Shown here in pieces: positions 6,852-10,170 of a DNA stretch of 10,170 bases. Where the stretch lies: positions 1-10,170 of the forward strand of contig JAJRQP010000053.1 in assembly GCA_024280195.1 (NCBI GenBank), given 5' to 3'. The stretch's first letter is position 1; the number at the start of each line of letters is the position of its first letter. The notes under the pieces are model-generated. The model did no database searches. It saw nothing but the letters and a program-made list of their open reading frames with translations, and had not been told where the DNA came from. The stretch comes from Bacteroidota bacterium (GTDB taxonomy: Bacteria > Bacteroidota > Bacteroidia > Flavobacteriales_D > Crocinitomicaceae). A program made the translations under genes and the position numbers.

Positions 6852-8177
6852 TTATTTAGTTGTAATGTTTCCTGTTATTTTCTTTAATTCTAATTCTGCT
6901 TTGAGGTAATCAATGATTGCAGTGATGTAGTTTTGCTGAGCTTCTCTAAGAGAATTGTCCGCCATTAACACATCAGTTAGATTTGCAACATCTTGCTTTT
7001 GCTCTAAAAGTGTTTGCTGATAGATGCTGCTTGCTAATTCTACTTGTAATTCACTTTCATTAATTGTTTGTTTTGCAACGCTTCTTTGTAAATGTGCATT
7101 TCTAGTTTGCATATCAGTTTGATCTGTTACTAAGCTTTTTCTCAAATCATTATTTTCAAGTTCAATCTTCTTTTGATTGATTTTCTTATTGGTAACCGTT
7201 CCGTTGAATAGAGGATAGGTAACCTTCACTCCCGCAAATCCAACGGTATAGAATTTTAAAAAGTCATTTGGTTTTTCATCATAACCGTATCCCATTGTTC
7301 CATAAGAGCCATATAAATAAGCGGATGGTAGAAAGCGAGAGCGTTTCAATGTTTGTAATTCTGAAGAAAGTAGACTGTACTTTGCATCAATTAATTGGAT
7401 ATCCAATGATGTTTTGGAAGAATAATTCAAACCATTTGTTTGTACAATCTTGTTCTCAACATCGATTTCTTGATCAAGAGAAACACCCATTAACAATTTA
7501 AGACCATTGACTACTTGTGCATATTTGCTTTCTAGCAATGATTTTTTAGTCTCAATTTGCTTGACTTGCAATGCTACTTTGTTCACATCGGTTTTCTTTG
7601 CTAAAAGTTGCTCGTTTAAGAGGGTGACATTTTTTAATAGTTGCTTGCTGTTAATTAGGTTACTATCAATAAATGCAATTTGACTTTGAATAATTTGTGC
7701 ATTGTAGTAGAGGTTTGTTACATCGAAGTATACCTCTTCTTCCGCTTTTTGATATTGCAATTCTGCAACCTGATTCGCCACTTTTGTTGCTTTAATTCCA
7801 CCATATAATTCAGGATTGTAAAGTGGCATGTTTAACATTAAATTCGCATTGATGTTATGAGGAACACCAAATTGCGCTTCTCTATACTGACCTTCAGGCC
7901 CACCAAAAACAGATAACGGCATTAGTTGCGTTGGTAGGTTTGTGTAGTATTTATAGTCTCCATTAGCAGTGATTTTTGGAAGTAAATTCGACTTTACTTC
8001 TTTTCTCTTTTGCTCAGATATTCTGCGGTCATTCTGACTTATTTTAAGTTTTTTATTATTGACCATTGCTGTATCAAGGCATTGTTCTAAGCTCCATGTT
8101 TGAGCATAGGTACCTGTTGACCCTCCCAATAGAATGAGAGAGAATAACAGTTGATAGATTGTTTTATTTACTGACAT
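6852..8177 (-). CDS. TolC-family outer-membrane efflux channel protein
   Basis: The product is 441 residues from ATG 8177. An in-frame start further upstream (8333) would add 52 residues, but that extension lies wholly inside the preceding membrane-protein gene and displaces the signal peptide, so it is rejected. Residues 1-25 are a classic signal peptide ending T-Y-A before Q26. The mature part begins with W-S-L-E-Q-C-L-D-T-A-M-V-N-N, the normal start of an OEP repeat. Two long alpha-helical halves follow, with many K/Q/E-rich heptads and a V-N/L-Y-Y strand region between them, as expected for a trimeric channel. It lies 10 bases after the small membrane gene and 23 bases before the adaptor, so it is part of one efflux operon. 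Confidence 0.92.
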   Translation of the reverse strand: MSVNKTIYQLLFSLILLGGSTGTYAQTWSLEQCLDTAMVNNKKLKISQNDRRISEQKRKEVKSNLLPKITANGDYKYYTNLPTQLMPLSVFGGPEGQYREAQFGVPHNINANLMLNMPLYNPELYGGIKATKVANQVAELQYQKAEEEVYFDVTNLYYNAQIIQSQIAFIDSNLINSKQLLKNVTLLNEQLLAKKTDVNKVALQVKQIETKKSLLESKYAQVVNGLKLLMGVSLDQEIDVENKIVQTNGLNYSSKTSLDIQLIDAKYSLLSSELQTLKRSRFLPSAYLYGSYGTMGYGYDEKPNDFLKFYTVGFAGVKVTYPLFNGTVTNKKINQKKIELENNDLRKSLVTDQTDMQTRNAHLQRSVAKQTINESELQVELASSIYQQTLLEQKQDVANLTDVLMADNSLREAQQNYITAIIDYLKAELELKKITGNITTK

Positions 8178-8187
8178 AACAGTTGAT

Positions 8188-8580
8188 TTATGAGTTATTT
8201 TTATTTTTTGTGATTTTATACGCGAAGAATGTAAATAGCAATGTGAATAGGATTCTAAAAATGAGTGCTTTGATTGTTTTCTCTTCAAATAAACCTCCGT
8301 TATGGATGTGAATGTAAAAACCAACGAATGCAAGAATTAGAAGAAGAACTGCTGAGAATAACAATTTCGCTGACCATTTGTATTCTTTAAAAAGTACATA
8401 GGCAGAAATAAGGTAAATTATGCTTGCAATAAAATTCCCCCAAACAACTATTAGAACATAGTTACCTTCCATTTCACGAATTCCAAATACGTTAAAAATA
8501 ACGGATCCACTCATAAACAATGTAATGAGTGCAAAAAGGGTTATTAATGTTACAACGCTATATTTAAATGCTACTTTCAT
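8188..8580 (-). CDS. Small four-helix membrane protein, first gene of the efflux operon
   Basis: The product is 130 residues with four predicted membrane helices (about 8-30, 43-63, 73-89 and 106-124) and a short lysine-rich cytoplasmic tail. Between helices 3 and 4 there is a distinctive H-I-H-N-G-G-L-F-E-E-K-T sequence (91-102). I do not recognise a named family; similar small hypothetical membrane proteins occur in Bacteroidota. Its position between the regulator and the outer-membrane channel, 10 bases ahead of the latter, suggests an accessory role in efflux or in envelope stress sensing, but nothing in the sequence proves it. The putative TetR operator ends 3 bases upstream of its start codon, so it should be the first gene repressed. 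Starting at the next Met (residue 23) would remove helix 1 and is less likely. Confidence 0.8.
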   Translation of the reverse strand: MKVAFKYSVVTLITLFALITLFMSGSVIFNVFGIREMEGNYVLIVVWGNFIASIIYLISAYVLFKEYKWSAKLLFSAVLLLILAFVGFYIHIHNGGLFEEKTIKALIFRILFTLLFTFFAYKITKNKNNS

Positions 8581-8582
8581 CT

Positions 8583-8600
8583 AGTTAGTTTTCACTAACT
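8583..8600. promoter_or_regulatory. Putative TetR operator in front of the efflux operon
   Basis: The 18-base site reads AGTTAGT-N4-ACTAACT, a perfect 7-base inverted repeat. Both arms and the spacing are identical to the site in the tetR promoter at 9209-9226. It lies in the 42-base gap between the tetR stop and the first efflux gene, ending 3 bases before ATG 8580. On the minus strand a TTTG (8612-8609) lies 21 bases before TAACTAGA (8587-8580), a weak version of TTTG/TAnnTTTG overlapping the site. The operator identity is inferred from the repeated palindrome and its position. Confidence 0.75.
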
Positions 8601-8622
8601 TAATAAGTCAAAAAAAAACCTA

Positions 8623-9201
8623 TTAAGTCATCAATTTATTGGTAGCATCCCACAATGAGTTGCCTTCTTTTATAATGTCAAAATCGTAGTTATTCAATCG
8701 CCATCTTAAAATGGTGAACCTCATCGCTCCCATAAAGAAGGAAGACAAATAAGTTGAATCAATGTCTTTTCTAATTGTTCCGTCTTTGTGCCCTAATGAG
8801 ATCATTTTTTCTACCATTTCCTTTTTCTGAGTCATGATAGATTTGACAACTTCAGAAAGTGATTTGTCATATTGAAAACTTGTTTCAGCAAATATTACCA
8901 TAACAATTTCAGGGTTATGGTAAAAATGGTTGAATTGGAACTTCATGATCAATTCTAGTTTTTTTATTCCAGAAGTATCATCTTCAATAATTTGTTTTAT
9001 TCCTTTTTGAAGTTGATCTTTGTAAAAGAAAAGCACAGAAGCCAGTATTTCCGTTTTACTTTTAAAATGGCGGTAAAGTGCAGGCTCCGTAAAATTCATT
9101 TCAGCTGCTAAATTTTTAGTGGTAAGGTTCTGTATCCCTTTATCACCAATCAATTTAGTTGCCGCTTGCATGATTTCTATTTGTCTTTTTGTGAAGTCCA
9201 T
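8623..9201 (-). CDS. TetR/AcrR-family transcriptional regulator, probable repressor of the efflux operon
   Basis: The product is 192 residues, typical TetR length. The N-terminal DNA-binding domain is clear: T-K-R-Q-I-E-I-M-Q-A-A-T-K-L-I-G-D-K-G (4-22), then the helix-turn-helix L-T-T-K-N-L-A-A-E-M-N-F-T-E-P-A-L-Y-R-H-F-K-S-K (26-49), with the conserved Y-R-H-F-K-S-K signature. The rest is an alpha-helical ligand-binding and dimer domain of no identifiable specificity. ATG 9201 gives the standard distance to the HTH. It lies 42 bases ahead of the efflux operon in the same direction. Palindromes with the same arms occur at its own promoter and ahead of the operon, so autorepression and pump repression relieved by a ligand are the likely scheme. 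The ligand is unknown. Confidence 0.93.
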   Translation of the reverse strand: MDFTKRQIEIMQAATKLIGDKGIQNLTTKNLAAEMNFTEPALYRHFKSKTEILASVLFFYKDQLQKGIKQIIEDDTSGIKKLELIMKFQFNHFYHNPEIVMVIFAETSFQYDKSLSEVVKSIMTQKKEMVEKMISLGHKDGTIRKDIDSTYLSSFFMGAMRFTILRWRLNNYDFDIIKEGNSLWDATNKLMT

Positions 9202-9205
9202 GCTG

Positions 9206-9236
9206 TAAAGTTAGTAAATACTAACTGATTTCCAAA
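9206..9236 (-). promoter_or_regulatory. Bacteroidota-type promoter of tetR, overlapped by the operator
   Basis: On the minus strand TTTG (9236-9233) is followed after exactly 19 bases by TAACTTTA (9213-9206), 7 of 8 positions of TAnnTTTG at the consensus spacing. The 18-base palindrome at 9209-9226 fills the spacer and covers most of the -7 box, the expected arrangement for repression. The -7 box ends only 4 bases before ATG 9201, so the transcript would be leaderless or nearly so. Confidence 0.55.
9209..9226. promoter_or_regulatory. Putative TetR operator in the tetR promoter (autoregulation)
   Basis: The 18-base site AGTTAGT-N4-ACTAACT has arms that pair over 8 bases with a 2-base centre. 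Its 14 outer arm bases are identical to the site at 8583-8600. It lies 8 bases upstream of the tetR start codon and overlaps the predicted -7 element. Operators of this size are usual for TetR-family dimers. Confidence 0.8.
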
Positions 9237-9246
9237 GTTATTGAAC

Positions 9247-9280
9247 AAAAAAAGCAATAAAAAATTAATTTCATTGCTTT
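9247..9280 (-). terminator. Intrinsic terminator of the beta-barrel gene
   Basis: The arms 9251-9258 and 9273-9280 form a perfect 8-base stem (AAAGCAAT/ATTGCTTT) with a 14-base AT-rich loop. On the minus strand the stem runs directly into a tract of seven T (9253-9247). It lies 21 bases after the stop codon of the gene ending at 9302 and just upstream of the tetR promoter, separating the two transcription units. Confidence 0.75.
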
Positions 9281-9301
9281 CTTAACCAAAAATATATGTT
9301 T

Positions 9302-10170
9302 CTAGTACCTTCTTCTGTTGCCGTTTATGTTGCGTTTACTTTTAAGAACATTGAACCCAACACTCATTCCAACGAGTCCACCATCTTTTTTGGAAGAATA
9401 AAAGACGTTGACTGGAATGTTCAAATTACCTGCTCTAAACGTTCTTCCAAAAGCAAAGACGAAAGAAGTACTCAACGCTATTTTTCCTCTTTTGTCTAAA
9501 TGTTTTTCGTCAAGGTTGTATTTTGAATTAATTCTTGCAGGATCTGGGATTTGAAAATACCCATCGTTATAGAATTGCGGATAAAGAATTTGATCGTCGT
9601 AGTTTTCTAGTGCATAACTTTCCCAATCAGACTCACTTATATAATTTCCTTTTTGACCAAAACTTCCGTCAGTATCAAAAAAGCCATAAGATTCTGTCTT
9701 TAAACCAAATCCAGGGCCGAAAGCAAATTCCCAACCTCCTTTTCCAAATCGGAAACCATTCATAATGGTTAAGGTTGGAATGAATTGCCCTTGTTCTAAA
9801 CCAGACACGTTAAAGATACCTTCGATTAACCCAGAGAAGTTCTCCGTTCCAACATATTGTCCCTCTAGTTGAAAACCAATCATACTTACGACTGGAGTGA
9901 TATCCATTCCTCCTTGTGCTTCTGGTCGGTTTGCAAATTCAACAAAGTCACCTGTAAGTATCCCTATTCCTATTCTAGGTCCATTGTTTTTAATTCTACC
10001 TACATTATTAGAAGTAATTACTTCGTTTTTGAAATTTAATTTATCGGCAACCTCCTTTTGAACTTCGATTTGATGCATTTCTTTCAGAATAATTTCGGTC
10101 ATTCTTTGCAATTCAGAGATTTGATTGTCAAATTCTTTCACTTTAGAATTGACAACTTGTTTTTTCTTTA
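9302..10170 (-). CDS. Probable outer-membrane beta-barrel protein with N-terminal coiled coil, 3' part (runs off the window)
   Basis: The frame is open to the right edge with no stop, giving at least 289 residues. A GTG at 10141 could start it, but the frame continues upstream in lysine-rich, coiled-coil-like sequence and no signal peptide is seen, so the true start is probably outside the window. About the first 45 residues are heptad-like (D-N-Q-I-S-E-L-Q-R-M-T-E-I-I-L-K-E-M). After an N-rich linker come alternating amphipathic strands with Gly and aromatic residues, such as R-I-G-I-G-I-L-T-G-D-F-V, W-E-F-A-F-G-P-G-F-G-L-K and G-L-V-G-M-S-V-G-F-N-V-L. These are typical of 8- to 12-strand Bacteroidota barrels. 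No named family is recognised. The terminator at 9247-9280 separates it from tetR, so a direct link to efflux is not supported. Confidence 0.7.
   Translation of the reverse strand, partial: KKKQVVNSKVKEFDNQISELQRMTEIILKEMHQIEVQKEVADKLNFKNEVITSNNVGRIKNNGPRIGIGILTGDFVEFANRPEAQGGMDITPVVSMIGFQLEGQYVGTENFSGLIEGIFNVSGLEQGQFIPTLTIMNGFRFGKGGWEFAFGPGFGLKTESYGFFDTDGSFGQKGNYISESDWESYALENYDDQILYPQFYNDGYFQIPDPARINSKYNLDEKHLDKRGKIALSTSFVFAFGRTFRAGNLNIPVNVFYSSKKDGGLVGMSVGFNVLKSKRNINGNRRRY

Noticed and set aside
8178..8333. Upstream in-frame extension of the TolC-type gene to 8333
   Set aside because: The extra 52 residues lie wholly inside the upstream membrane-protein gene, look nothing like a TolC N-terminus, and bury the clear signal peptide that starts at 8177.
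8598..8628. Inverted repeat ACTTAATA/TATTAAGT around the tetR stop as a terminator
   Set aside because: The stem is all but GC-free, the T-run is in the loop and not after the stem on the minus strand, and it contains the stop codon; it does not resemble a functional intrinsic terminator.
9296..9765. Plus-strand open frames 9296-9499 and 9535-9765
   Set aside because: They are antisense to the beta-barrel gene; their products lack any fold-like pattern and no plus-strand promoter is seen.

Overview
The window looks like a chromosomal segment of an AT-rich member of the Bacteroidota, probably a flavobacterium-like organism. The evidence is the low GC content, proteins rich in Lys, Asn and Ile, TAnnTTTG-type promoter elements instead of -35/-10 boxes, weak or absent Shine-Dalgarno sequences, and a typical TetR-TolC-adaptor-RND efflux locus. 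The genus cannot be named from the sequence alone. Every credible gene lies on the minus strand, so transcription runs from high to low coordinates.

Region by region, in transcription order: (1) 10170-9302 holds the 3' part of a gene for a probable outer-membrane beta-barrel protein with an N-terminal coiled coil. It is closed by an intrinsic terminator at 9247-9280. (2) 9201-8623 is a TetR-family regulator with a plausible Bacteroidota promoter just upstream. (3) 8580-2494 is a tripartite efflux operon: a small four-helix membrane protein, a TolC-type outer-membrane channel, a membrane-fusion adaptor and an AcrB-type RND pump. (4) 2415-332 is a run of four small genes in the same direction: a DUF2141 secreted protein, a lone RnfD/NqrB-like membrane protein, a small cupin and a histidine-rich four-helix membrane protein. 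A strong intrinsic terminator at 261-307 closes the run. (5) 228-1 is the 5' part of a Crp/Fnr-type cyclic-nucleotide-binding regulator with its own promoter.

The main regulatory observation is a pair of palindromes with identical arms, AGTTAGT-N4-ACTAACT. One (9209-9226) overlaps the tetR promoter and the other (8583-8600) lies directly in front of the first efflux gene. They are strong candidates for the TetR operator and imply autoregulation plus repression of the pump. A weaker relative with the same geometry (core 2432-2447) precedes the DUF2141 gene, so the downstream module may share the control.

No terminator convincing for the minus strand was found between 8580 and 332, so the pump and the downstream redox-looking module may form one long transcription unit. 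That coupling of RND efflux with RnfD-like, DUF2141, cupin and His-rich membrane proteins is the least explained aspect of the window. No RNA genes, mobile elements or CRISPR arrays were seen. No gene-free stretch exceeds about 160 bases.
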